A DNA stretch of 64,000 bases from Phlebiopsis flavidoalba (Eukaryota; Basidiomycota; Agaricomycetes; Polyporales; Phanerochaetaceae), in the NCBI GenBank assembly GCA_035772785.1, contig JAOCPU010000066.1:62001-126000 (forward strand), in the 5' to 3' direction. Numbering within the stretch: the first letter of the stretch is position 1; each line of letters starts with the position of its first letter. Below are positions 12,020 to 22,951 of this stretch, piece after piece. Under the pieces are notes generated by a model. It was not told the origin of the DNA, did not search any database, and saw nothing but the letters and a program-made list of their open reading frames with translations. A program made the translations under genes and the position numbers.

Positions 12020-12833
12020 ACAGGTTATCTAGCCAAAAGTGCTTCTAGTGCAGCGGTCTATGATGATCTGCAAGCAAGAAGTCTCGCGCATGTTGAATAA
12101 CTGCCCCCTTTCGTTGAGCTTGAGAACTCACAGGTTACCAGGAGATATGTTTAGAATGGATGGTGTCCCTTGGTCGGGTGTGGAATTTGCTTTCCTTACT
12201 TCCTACGGTGTCAGATGCAGGCTTTTTGTATTTGAATGATCATTCATGCATCTAACTTTCCATCGGCTGCAGTCAATGAATAAATGACCCCGGCCATCGA
12301 CATTAACCTATTCGTGCTGGCCTATCTCACCATCAATTATCTTGGTTACGCCCAAACAGCAACCCCGAGCTCCAAGGTTACTTCGCCCCAATGTACGCAA
12401 ATGATATCAGTCTACTTACTTGTAAAACCGATGTGATTTTTTGCATATTTTGGACAACATTGGACGCGGCTTCATCATTAACTTTCAGCGACATCTGCCG
12501 CTAACAAGCCGAGCTCATCTTTTGATGTTCATTTTTGCGAGTCATGGTGAATTGAGCCTTGAGGTTACATGGCTTGAAGTGTAGAGTCGACAAACAACTG
12601 TTAGTGCTTGCATCATAGAGTGGAATAGGTATGTTAAATTGTCCTGGAGACTAACAGTTCGAATCATGTGAAATGAGAATTCGGCTTTGTGGTAGTTGTG
12701 TCGTGGTACATATACGAGTCTGTGTGTCGAACAGTGCGTGCCCGCGCCCGCGTACCACAGTTTCAAGCCGTTCGCGAAGTAAGCCTCCGAAATATCTATC
12801 TTTCTCATGCTTCAATAACGCGACGGCCGTAGC
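12020..12833. other. Intergenic, no recognisable gene
   Basis: Small open frames on both strands have no motif. The interval separates two plus-strand genes and probably carries the hydrolase 3' end and the F-box promoter. Confidence 0.5.
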
Positions 12834-14070
12834 ATGAACCCTATTCCTGCATCCCACAGAATTCCAAGCGAGCTCGTGAAGCTGATAGTGTTAGAAGCTT
12901 GCTACACAACTCATTATTGGAAGCGAAACAGCACGAGGCTGTATACCTTATGCCTTACCTGCCGAAGCTGGTTAAGGCTCTGCCGCCCTGATACATGGAA
13001 AGCACGATAGAAATAACATCCGAAGACCCGACTCCAGTCACTTTGCGAAATGTTAAGCACTCCTCCTCCCCCCTCTATGACTCCAATCTCCGACTTCGTA
13101 CTTGTCTTTGTTTTCTCCGCCGATCTCAAGGCGTCGGGCCAGCCGCCTTGGCTACATCGTGCTTACAACATCATCGCACGCTACTTCACCTATGTCACCT
13201 GCCTTGGCGTTAGGAACAAAGCAGGATGGTATTTTAATCGACTTACGATCCCTTCATCCTGGCCTTCCGCGCACGCTACCCGGGCAGTACCTTCCCATCG
13301 AGCTTCTACATCTTCGCGATATACAGGTCAAAAACCGGACGACGCTTCTCAAGATTATCTCTCACAATGCCTCGGTAAAGGGCGTCTGGTGCCACAATGT
13401 GGCTTGGGAAATCGATGAGGCCTACCTATACCTTCCATGGTCCTGAACACTCACATACGAGAGATCAGAGTGGAGAATACCAGCGCCGATGCGGTGTGGT
13501 GGTGGTCGCTGCTCCCACTCGTTGTGTCATCGCACGTCTCCACGGAACCAGACGCTCTGGGCGGCACTACGAGACTCTCTAATCTTTCGTAGAGGCGAGA
13601 TCGAAGGACTGTCCAGCATGTGCTCGCGATTGGCTGGGAACTTGAATTTTCAAAGGGCTATAATTGCTCGTAATGACTCCGCGTCCGCCTCCCAATCATC
13701 AATCTAGTGGTGCGTCAGATCCCCTGGCCGTATCCATTTAAGGTTGCGCTCACCTGTTGACGTTTCGACGTGGTTTCAGTTTCTCTTCAATGTTACTATA
13801 TTTCACCCTACCGAAAAGGAGAAGACAGTATGCTTTGCCATTTCTTTGATGGTATGCAGAGATGAATCGGTAGAAGACGGCAATCATCTTCCACAGGCTA
13901 CACCAGAACCTGAGCCAACTCGGAAGGCCATTATCAGGTCAATTCGGATACACATTCAGGGAGTACCGAGTAGCAGTTTTGAAAAGTGCTGGGAAACGAT
14001 GAGTTGGAGCCTATTTCGGCAGAACATGCAGGTCTTGCGCGCACTCACGGATGTTCACTTTCAGTTTTGA
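12834..14070 (+). CDS. F-box protein, basidiomycete type
   Basis: The ATG at 12834 opens MNPIPASHRIPSELVKLIVL. This is followed by YTLCLTCRSWLRLCRPDTW, the classic F-box pattern of fungi (IPxELxxLI...LxxCxxVCRSWxxxCRPxxF). After the F-box, frames change several times, but LRR-like segments remain readable: DLRSLHPGLP, LPIELLHLRDIQVKN and GVWCHNVAWEIDEAYLYLPW (about 13240-13442). The C-terminal piece ends QVLRALTDVHFQF with a stop at 14068-14070. F-box proteins link a substrate to Skp1-cullin ubiquitin ligases; members of this expanded fungal group mostly have unknown substrates. Frame changes near 13010, 13100 and 13440 prevent one continuous frame. The F-box assignment is good; the exact extent is not. 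Confidence 0.65.
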
Positions 14071-15157
14071 TTCGTACGAGCAGAAAGATTGAGTTTTTTT
14101 GAAGTTGTTGTTCAGGCCTGTGTTGACAGGGGAGCAGTCGACGCAGCTTTGGTTTGGTGATAGTGAGACTGGAGAGTCGTATTTTGCTGAGGACTAGTTA
14201 GCTACACATTTCATGATAGATGAGATACACGAACTAAGTTAAGGCTAAGCGCAGATGAATACAACCAGGCGCCGACTCGGAACCACTACGCTTACCTGTT
14301 TTGGACGTTCTTGCAGCGCGCTCGTGGGTCGCTTGAATTTTCGAGTTGCCCGAACACTCCTTGCTTACTCCCCCGCCTTGTGCCTGACTACTCGCAACTG
14401 ACTATTGCCCTTAACATGACGGTCCCGCTCTTGCTGGTCCGGCCTAGTTCACCGACCACATGTACCATCTGTTGATGCTATGTTACCTGCGTTACGAAGT
14501 GAGTTCTGATCCGTAAACTTCAAGGGGTGGCCTTGAGCCCCGACGGTGCGCCCCTGGGAGACAGTGATCATCAGCGCCCTGGTTTTTGCGAGATTTGATT
14601 TCTACAGCCATGTTTTAGGAGCTAAGACTTTCGGCGTCAGTGTTTTGCCAACGCCATGTCTCGGACACGATCGAAGCAGGCTCCCGTTCCGTTCCTTGCA
14701 GAATAATCACGAACTGCGCTTTCGGTGAAACGCTTGCGCGTTTTCTTTCCGTGACCAAAAGTCACACACGCCACATCTTTCGGTATGTACATAATCTTAA
14801 ATGACTATAGAAAATAATTCGCGCCAGGACGCGCTCCGTGATGGCGACAGTAAGTTAGGGTCGTTTCACAACTTGGCTGTTAAAACACGTACTGACGAAA
14901 TCCTACGTTAGTCTAAATTCTAGCCGGGGCTCGCTGCCGTTGACTAGCATATAGGAGGGGCCCGCCTCACCGACAACCCACACGCATGCAATATAACGTC
15001 TGCAGTGGAGGTCTAAGCCCGCGAGAGGTCATTCCGAATGAATTCTACGAACCTTCCTGATGCGACTCGGGAAATAGGAATCTTCGCCAGCATCGGCACT
15101 GCCGGTTCGGGACCCTTTGCGTCCCTGCAGCCGACTGTAGGAGCCGCCGACGCGTCG
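14071..15157. other. Intergenic, no recognisable gene
   Basis: No credible coding segment. The interval lies between the F-box gene and the CrtC/AsqO-like gene and holds the latter's promoter at its right end. Confidence 0.5.
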
Positions 15158-15164
15158 TATATAT
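15158..15164 (+). promoter_or_regulatory. Possible TATA box of the CrtC/AsqO-like gene
   Basis: TATATAT lies 69 nt upstream of the ATG at 15233, a normal spacing for fungal genes. The frame is open further upstream (to 15038), but the signal peptide begins at 15233, which favours that start. Confidence 0.35.
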
Positions 15165-15232
15165 GTTCCCTGGAGTCGTCGGAGAAAGGCATCGCTCCCA
15201 CCTGGTGCGCATTTACTTGCCTCTTGACCAAG

Positions 15233-16489
15233 ATGCGACTTAGGGTTTCCCTCCTTTCGTTCGTGTCCTCCGCCCTCATGGCCTCGGCCGCGTCGCTCTC
15301 TTCATCGTCGCTACCTGTGTCATTCAACGACATCTCCGGTACACTCTACAACGGGCCCAGCACCGCGCAGCTGACGGCGCAAAAGTGGGGTTTGGACGCA
15401 CCAAAAGTATCCAACTTGAACAGCTCCTCGTTCGACTGGTGGTATTACGACGTCGTCTCGAGCAACCTCGATTACAGCGTTGTCCTCGTCTTCTGGCACG
15501 CGGCGCCCTCGGGCCTGTGGGACAACGTCGCCGGAGGCGCCCAGCCACCGACCACGGTATGGACGAGCCTCGTCGTCACGCTGCCCGATGGCTCGGTCGT
15601 CCAAAGCAGTGGCACCGTCGCGGAGGAACTCGTCGTCCTGAACACTGGCAACAGCAGTTCGGGAACCCTGAGCGGTACCGGCTGGGGATGGGCCAGTCTC
15701 CCTGACCTTTCCCTCTACGAGATTGTCATCGACGACCCCACGAACGCCGTCCAGGGCACAGTCACGCTCCAATCTGTGGGTCTTCGGGGTATTTTGATCC
15801 GAGCGTCAGAATGCTAACGGGAACGATCGATGCTTAGACATTACCCCTGTGGTTTGGCCTCTGCCACCCAAGCCGGGAGACTCGATCGCCTTCGGCGAGC
15901 ACTTTGGATGGGCAAATGCGGTTCCTGACGCCAATGCCCGGTGGTCGACTTGACGATCAACGGGACCAAAGTTGCGTTCCTCCGGGTCGGGCTACCACGA
16001 CAAGGTCAGCAAACCCAGTATACACTCTTCAAGTATTTACTGACCCACTCGTGATGATTAGAACTGGGCTCCCGTGCCAACGCAAGAGGCCATCAAGACC
16101 TGGTACTGCTCTAGGGGTCACGGTCGCCTTGGGCCCTACAACGTCGTCTGGTTCGACGTCATCCTCAACGACGGCACTGAACAGAGCAGCAACTACGTCG
16201 TGCAGAACGGTAAAGTCCTCGCCTCGTCCTGCTCGGGCCTCACTGTCCGTCCAACGGGCACCAACGCGACCTTCCCACCAGTACATGGCGCGAACACGCC
16301 CTGCTGGTTTCACCATGAGCATGGGCTATTGATGGCGGAAAGAAGCTGGAAATCGAGGTTTACGCACAAGACACGATTGCGGCGGAGGAGGGCACCTTCT
16401 ACCGCTGGATTGGCGAACTGAGCGGTGGACTTGTATCGGCGGTACAAAGTACAACGGCACTGCTCTCTATGAGCAGTGTTGCGTTCTAG
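15233..16489 (+). CDS. Secreted CrtC/AsqO-like lipocalin-fold protein (Diels-Alderase-related)
   Basis: The ATG at 15233 gives MRLRVSLLSFVSSALMASAA, a good signal peptide. The core motif NSSSFDWWYYDVVSS (about 15418-15462) matches the WWYxD signature of the hydroxyneurosporene synthase (CrtC)/AsqO family, which includes fungal Diels-Alderases. Exon 1 runs to 15775. An intron 15776-15837 has a CTAAC branch site and is followed by PVVWPLPPKPGDSIAFGEHF then GWANAVPDANA. Next come VVDLTINGTKVAF and GYHDK, an intron ending near 16060, NWAPVPTQEAIKTWY, and GRLGPYNVVWFDVIL. The order WANAxPD - DLTINGT - GYHDKNW - GRLGPYxxVWFD is a full-length family pattern. The C-terminal segment is KLEIEVYAQDT...FYRWIGELSGGL. 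Frame changes occur at about 15838, 15940, 15975 and 16310. No polyketide or terpene synthase lies nearby, so a biosynthetic role is unproven. Confidence 0.7.
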
Positions 16490-17404
16490 GACAACCCATG
16501 AGATGCATTAGACGCGATGTAGTCTTGGATAATATGCTGGGTGGTGGCTTCTCTAGGATTTTATCTGTCACTCGTTTGTCACTAGGAGTCGCTACAATAA
16601 TAGGATCATAAAGGCCATATATAAGTTCTACACATACGCACTTCGAAGAAATAGACATGTTCGTGGGAGCTCATACGTGAGATGAGGAACCGATACGATT
16701 ACGGATCTCGTGGCAAGCTCCTGCGTTTGGGGAACAGTTCCGACAATCTTCAAGTGGCCGAGCGCAGATATCCGGCAAGGTGGAACGTCCATGTCAAGCC
16801 CAATTGGATGTGGATGTGAATGAAACTGTTCATGTGACCGTCTTCGGCAAACCAGCGTTCTCCAGAGTTCAAGCACAGGACCGGAACTCGTGTGCGATAA
16901 CGTCTGCGTCTAGCCATGTAGGGGCAGGGGTGTTTGTGAACCGTGCAACACAGGGCTTGTCGCATAATTTACACGTCGAGTCTTGCGATGCTTGGACAGG
17001 CATGGTTTGAATGAAACGCGGAGAAATGATTGAGAGTGCATTGGTCGTGGTTGAAGCTGCAGTGGTCGTTGCCGGATGATTCTGCCGCGTTCACCGCGGT
17101 TCACCGCCAGGCGCTTACTCTAGACGCCCAAGGATATAGTCTGGTTAGGCTTGGAGCTTGAAGTCGCCGAGGCTTGTTCTGTTCCTCTCCGTTGGTGCCA
17201 CTGGCCCCCGCACCTCTTCTCGGCTTTTCCATGCAACAGTCAGGGTTCGATTAATATCTTACTCCCTTCCCTATTTCTTTCGACCCTCCTGGTCGGTTAC
17301 GTCCACTTCTCAGGCAGCCCTATCTCGTGCCGCAGATCCTTCAGCCCCACCTTTTCCATAAAAGCTTCGAGGGCAGCCTACTTTCTTGCACCGCAACGAC
17401 GACC
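16490..17404. other. Intergenic, no recognisable gene
   Basis: Open frames of 60-82 codons on both strands lack any motif. Nothing here suggests an RNA gene or repeat. It probably contains the KHA1 promoter at its right end, where the DNA becomes C/T-rich (17200-17400). Confidence 0.5.
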
Positions 17405-20400
17405 ATGCACGAATTATCAGACCCAATAATACGGATAGCTAAAGTCGCTCTCTTCAAGAGAGCTGTACCGTTTGCCACAGAACAGGTGTGTGTATAACAT
17501 ATGACATGTAGTTGTCTGCTCACAGTGTACTAGGGTGGCCTACTCAGTGGGCAGGACCCGTCTGCCTTCAACACAGCTGATCCCTTGCGATTATGGATTA
17601 TTCAAGTTGGTAAGTGCCGTTCAACCTTTGACAGTGCGCTTGCCAACTAATTCTTCGCAGGCGTGATCGTTCTTACCACCCAGCTTCTCTCCCTCGTTCT
17701 GCGCAAACTTCGCCAGCCGAGGGTTATTGCAGAAGTCATCGGAGGTATTCTCCTAGGTACGCCTTTCGACCTTATCCTGCACGCTTGTCTCACTTGCACC
17801 AGGTCCCACTGCTTTTGGCCGCATACCGGGCTTCAAACAACATATCTTCCCTGATGCGGCGACACCGTATCTCTCACTGGTCGCCAACATCGGACTCTGC
17901 CTCTTCCTCTTCCTCGTCGGCCTCGAGATTGATGCTGCCGTGATAAAGCGGAACGCTCGACTGTCACCGTCTCAGTGGCCTTAGCGGGCATGTGCATCCC
18001 ATTCGGCTTTGGAGCAGCGCTCTCCGTGCCGCTCTATCACACGTTCATCGACCAGTCCGTCAAGTTCACAAACTTTATGCTCTTCACCGGTGTGGCGTAC
18101 TCGATCACCGCCTTCCCTGTCCTGTGTCGTATCCTCACGGAACTCAAGCTTCTCGACACGACTGTCGGTATAGTCGTGCTCTCAGACCGGCGGCGTGGGC
18201 AACGATATCATTGGATGGACCCTCCTCGCATTATCTGTTGCGTTGGTAAACGGTGGCGCAGGCGTCATGGGCGCTGTACATTCTGCTAACATGCGTGGGC
18301 TGGACCTTGTTCCTCTTGTTTCCGGGACGACTCGCGTTACGATGGCTCGCGCACCGTACTGGCTCAATCGGAGAACGGGCCTACCATGTTCGATTCATGA
18401 CTGTTACGATTCTCATTCTTTTCGGCTCTGCGTTCATGACGGACATCATTGGTGTACACGCAATCTTCGGTGAGCCCCCTTAACGCACAACCTTACAGGA
18501 CGTAACTGAATTCACTTTCCAGGTGCCTTCTTGGCCGGTATTATGTGTACCGCGCGAAGGGGGACTCGCCATCGAATTGACTGAGAAGTTAGAAGACATG
18601 GTTTCAATCATCTTCTTACCTCTGGTCGGTCTACCATTGTTCCGTCCGCGTTCATGCACTAACGAACTTGATAGTACTTCACCTTATCCGGGCTTTCGAC
18701 CAACCTTGGGACTACTCGACAATGGCATCACTTGGGGCTATACCATTGCCATTTGTGCCCTGGCTTACAGCGGCAAGTTTGGCGGTTGCACTGTTGCGGC
18801 GCGATTTGCAGGATTCAGTTGGCGAGAATCAAGTACAATCGGATCGCTGATGAGTTGCAAAGGGTAAGAGTCGTCCTTAATCCACGCGCGCGCGATCCTC
18901 ACGCGTTTCATTCTAGACTTGTAGAGCTCATCGTCCTTAACGTCGGCCTCTCCGCAGGTATTCTTTCCCAACGCGTGTTCTCCATGCTTCGTCCTTGAGG
19001 CCCTGCTTCTTACGTTCATGACCACCCCTGCTGTCGTCTTCCTTTACCCTCCCGAAATGCGAGTCCGTGTCTCTGCCACGGCGCAAACTTCACCAACGCC
19101 GTGGGCGACGATATCAGTGGAAAGGGCGATTCCCTCACTGAAGAAGGCAGCATAGCGCGCGCCTGAGCAGAAGACCACCGGACCCTGGAAGACTCGCTTC
19201 ACCGTTGTACTAGACAAGCTCGAGCACGTTCCTGGCATGATGGCGCTCGCGCAATTCATGCAGCCTCCCCCCGGACGCTCTCGTGAAAGAGAACCCCTCT
19301 GCGAAGTCGGACGTGTCCGTTGAGGCACTGCGACTCATCGAGCTCTCCGATCGTACACTCCGCAGTCATGAAGTCCTCCGCCTGGGACACACTCATCCAC
19401 ACGGATCCCCTCCTTGGTATTTTTCCGCACCTTTGGCGAGCTCAACGGCATGACTGGTCTCGACCTCACCTTGCGCCCTGATCGGCGGTACGCTTCAGAC
19501 GACGGCACCAAGTACCGCGTCCAAGCGTTAGAGTGAGGTCGCAAGGGGGCAACGCCAAGTGGCGCGCGAGCTTGCCTGTCTGCCTCCCCTGGCTTCAGCC
19601 TGAGACGCGTAGCGATTTCGTCAGCACGACAGAAATTTCAGTTGCCGCAGGTGCGCGCACCAGGCAACTCCGCGTGTGCAAGTCGGCAATCCGTTCGAGT
19701 CAATGTTCCGCACTGCCGACATGAACTCGAACACCCTCTGCCTCAGCGTGCTTCACTCCCAATTTCGTCCGAAGCGTGTTTGCGCGGAGCCAGACTGACG
19801 TCGCACTCTTCGTGGACCAACGTGCACCAGGAGAGATGCCCTTGCAAGGTCTATACCGGTGTATCTGGCACGGGTGGACGCTACCACCTCCTTCCTGGCC
19901 GTTCTTTGGTGGACCGGGACGATCGCCTTGCCCTCGAGTTTGTCGTTCAGTTGTGCGCGCACCCTAGAGTGAGCGCAACGATTGTACGGTTTTACGAGAG
20001 CGGAGGTCAACTTGAGAGGCTCTCATCTTCCATTGACAAACCCGAGCACGTGCGCACCTACGTGAGGTACCGAACGACAACGTGGCGGACGCGTTTATGG
20101 CAGGGAGAAACCGCTGCTCACCGTTTTGCTTCTGCCGTGAGTCTATCAGCTGGACCTTATTACCTGCTTATGCTGACCCACCTTGCCGACAGACCGCCTT
20201 CCCTGACACCGTATACATGGCAGCAACGCCACTTACCCAGACGCGCACTGTGCAGCAGAGACGGCGGGACAAGCCTATCCTCTGGCAAACGCTACTGCAC
20301 GCCCTCAGAGGCCGAGGAGCCTCGACAGCGTCGCCACCTCCGCGCTCTCCCGCAATCGAGTGGCTCGAGAACCCCCACACCCACGCCCCTGCGCGCCGTC

Positions 20401-20682
20401 GTCGAGCACGCGGCGCGCCTGCACGAGGACACGACGAGCGAGCGCAAGAGTCGGCTGATGATCGTTCGCGGCAGGCACTCGCGCCGAGCCGCTCGCGGTT
20501 GAGAACCACCATGCGGAGCTGAGACAGCGTCATGGGACGAGCACGAGGCTGGATCGGGACGTAGCTGCGGCGTCGCGTCTGAGGTGAAGAAGACCGTCGG
20601 CGACGTTGCTGCTGCGCTCATCGTTACCGGCAGCAAGGCGAGCATCGTGGTCATGCAGGCTGGGAGTGCCTCCCTTGATTAA
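17405..20682 (+). CDS. KHA1: K+/H+ antiporter, CPA2 family (KHA1-like)
   Basis: Exon 1 is 17405-17485 and the intron 17486-17533 joins in phase to GGLLSGQDPSAFNTADPLRL. Further introns are 17610-17660 and 17757-17802. Together they give VIVLTTQLLSLVLRKLRQPR then VIAEVIGGILLG | GPTAFGRIPGF, the signature start of the Na+/H+ exchanger domain. Membrane segments follow: YLSLVANIGLCLFLFLVGLE, LFTGVAYSITAFPVLCRIL, GNDIIGWTLLALSVALV, FMTVTILILFGSAFMTDIIG and VHAIFGAFLAG, then EKLEDMVSIIFLPL, LVELIVLNVGLSAGILS and FMTTPAVVFLYPPE. The cytosolic tail is recognisable up to EVKKTVGDVAAALIVTGSKA and a stop at 20680-20682. The protein exchanges K+ for H+ in endomembranes and supports pH and cation balance. 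One-base frame changes fall near 17960, 18187, 18270, 18375 and repeatedly after 18500, so the gene as written is not translatable. Confidence 0.88.
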
Positions 20683-21032
20683 CGGCTCCTTACGACTACT
20701 TTCATGATTCGTCACGACTTTGGATACCCCTATCATCCGCATAGCATCGTTTCTGTCCTCCGCATGTACCCTGCAAGTCCTCTTGGAGCACGGATTGTCT
20801 CTCTTCCCTGTGCATATATTGTATTCGTCATTGATAGTAGCGTAGTTCTTGCATGACCTTGTACGACAACATGTTTAGCACACCAGTAGTGTAAATTAGG
20901 TATTGAAAATATCATGCAACTTCGCTCTTCACGCAAGAGTGACCGAGAACAAGAGAACAAATACGATAGCATAAGGTACACACAAATGAGAAAAAACCAC
21001 AGCGGGTCAGGTCAAGAGGAAGTATGAAGGGA

Positions 21033-22951
21033 GACTATGCCTCGCTCTTTTCTTCTTCGCTCCTTCTTCTCCTTCTTCTCTTTTTTCTCCTTCTCCCTTC
21101 TTGCCCTCCACAGCGTCACCCTCCTCCTTTCGCTTCTTCTTCTCCTCTCCTTCTTTAGGGCCTTCTTCTCCCTCCTTGCGACAGCTTCACCTTCTTTCGT
21201 GGTGCGTCCTCGTCCTCATCCTCGCTGTCATCCGCTTTGCGCTTCTTCTTCTTGTCCCTTCTTAGGGGCGATGGCTCGAGCAGAGGCAGTGCCGGTGTAC
21301 TGCTCTTCATTCTCCTCATCCCTCGTCGTCATCGTCCAAGGCCAGCTGGTCGAGCACCTGCGAGGATCGCGATACACACACGCGTTCTGTTGCGGGTGGC
21401 TCGCCAAGTCTCGTAAGAAGTTAGCCGCTACCCTCGACCTGTTGCTTGAGGGCCTCACCGAACGCGGACCGTTGGCTCCTATCTGGGATTATGTGTCAAT
21501 AATGTGGCAACGAGCATTGCGGATGGAGTGAGGTCAAGTATCCAGAGTAGCAAAAAATCAATAACGTAACACGATGCTATTGAGTGAGCACTTGTTCGCC
21601 ACAACAAGAATCTCGAGATGCGACCCTTGAACTTGGGTCCAGCGCGCCAATGAGGTAGAGTGGTAGATGAGACCATACTATAGCTAGTGGTCAGCAAAGG
21701 GCGGGACAGCAATATAAAAATCATGGACGGGACGCCACTTTTTTGGTGTGTTGCCCTTCGTCTTGATGGGCGCGGATACGCGGAAAGGAAAAAGGGCCTT
21801 CTCGGCACCAAGAATCCCTGCACAGTACTCGCGGGATACTTGCTCAAGTTTGTCAAGCCTTCCCGCCGTGACTGATCAACCTCGACATCACCAATCCTCT
21901 CTCCCAGCAGTGCCGTCAGACTCGGTGCGACCTGGTTCATCTTCTCGGGTGAGATACGCCATATGAGCGACTTGCGGTATTTTTTTCCGCGATGGAGACG
22001 ACCCGAGTTGCGAAGGCCATGATGTTGAGCATGTCAATCTCGCTGAGACTTGAGCCCATCGGAGCCCCGTGCTGCTTCGAGAAACGTTTTGGGCGCGGGT
22101 CATGTCGTCGGTCGAGGATGGCAGGCAAACGGTCGGGGAGCTTCTCCTCGTCAAGATTCCTCCTGGGCACCGGATTGAACGGCGCAGTGTCGCGACGATA
22201 TTGTGGTGTCGGGTACGAGCTTGACGGGTTCTTGGAAGTGGTAGCCATACACTCGCGGATACGCATGGAGAACAAGTTCACGTCCCTTGTCGAGCTGGTC
22301 GAGGAGTGGCAAATGGCCTGGATTGATCATGTTAATGTTGTGTCGATGGACGGTTGACGTCTGAAAAAACTTCAAAACTTCGCACGGGAGTTGGAGTGAC
22401 CGAGAACCGAGCTGTGGCCTTGGGTGAGGTCGTCCGGCTGGAGACCCTTGAGGATTTCGGCGGCGTGCAAATGCGAATGCCGGCGGATGGAAGGTCCTTG
22501 GTCGTCTCATCTCAGTCTGAACCGTGGTTTTTCGGACCTCAAATCCAACGTGCAACTCTTGATGGTCTGAGGCCTAAAACAGTCCTCCCCACACAGGCTC
22601 AAATGGACAACTTTTGACTTCTTATTCGGCTTGGACAAGTTGATCTCCAGCAATGACTGCAGGAGTCTCGTTGAGGATACCTGATTAAAGCACATGCGCT
22701 GTTAAGCACTGTAGCAGTACGTAGAAAAGAACTGACTTCAGGAAATGTCGTTGCGTTCTCCAAAGCGTGCGGCTGCACTCTTGAATAAGGAGAGAAGCTA
22801 AGCAAGTTGACCATCTTCCAAATTTCGGCAGGTCTTCGTCTATCGAGGCCTGCATGGCCTGCGTGGAGGAGCCGAGAGCATCTTGCAGCTTGACTTTCGA
22901 AGGATAGCATAGCCCGAAGCGGATTCGAAAAGAGAATATTGGCTGACCATC
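21033..22951 (-). CDS. NOP56: Nucleolar protein NOP56, C/D box snoRNP core
   Basis: The minus-strand start at 22951 gives MVSQYSLFESASGYAIL (family: ILFESASGYAIF). KMVNLLSFSPY...HALENAT (22814-22740), LLEINLSKPNKKSKVV (about 22680) and QPDDLTQG...LGHSNSRAKF (about 22430) follow. Then LLDQLDK...YHFQEPVKLVPD (22330-22230) and MGSSLSEIDMLNIMAFA (about 22060) lead into the Nop domain KMNQVAPSLTALLGERIG...LTNLSKYPASTVQ (21945-21830). The C-terminal part has GPKFKGRISRF (about 21640), then a Lys/Glu-rich tail that makes the plus strand C/T-rich at 21040-21220 and ends EEKSEA with a stop at 21035-21033. An intron near 21745-21678 (gtggcg...ctatag) splits K|YGLIYHST. NOP56 binds box C/D snoRNA with NOP58, Snu13 and fibrillarin to guide rRNA 2'-O-methylation. 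Numerous frame changes interrupt this essential gene. Confidence 0.88.

Noticed and set aside
15320..15772. Minus-strand 150-codon frame
   Set aside because: Shadow of the CrtC/AsqO-like exon 1, which has a signal peptide and family motifs on the plus strand.
17405..20682. Calling KHA1 (and the other conserved genes) pseudogenes
   Set aside because: Frame changes affect essential and non-essential genes alike while splice sites and motifs are preserved, which fits sequence error better than decay.
21037..21531. Plus-strand 164-codon frame rich in Phe, Leu and Ser as a membrane protein
   Set aside because: It is the antisense of the Lys/Glu-rich NOP56 tail; the C/T-rich run is explained by those codons.
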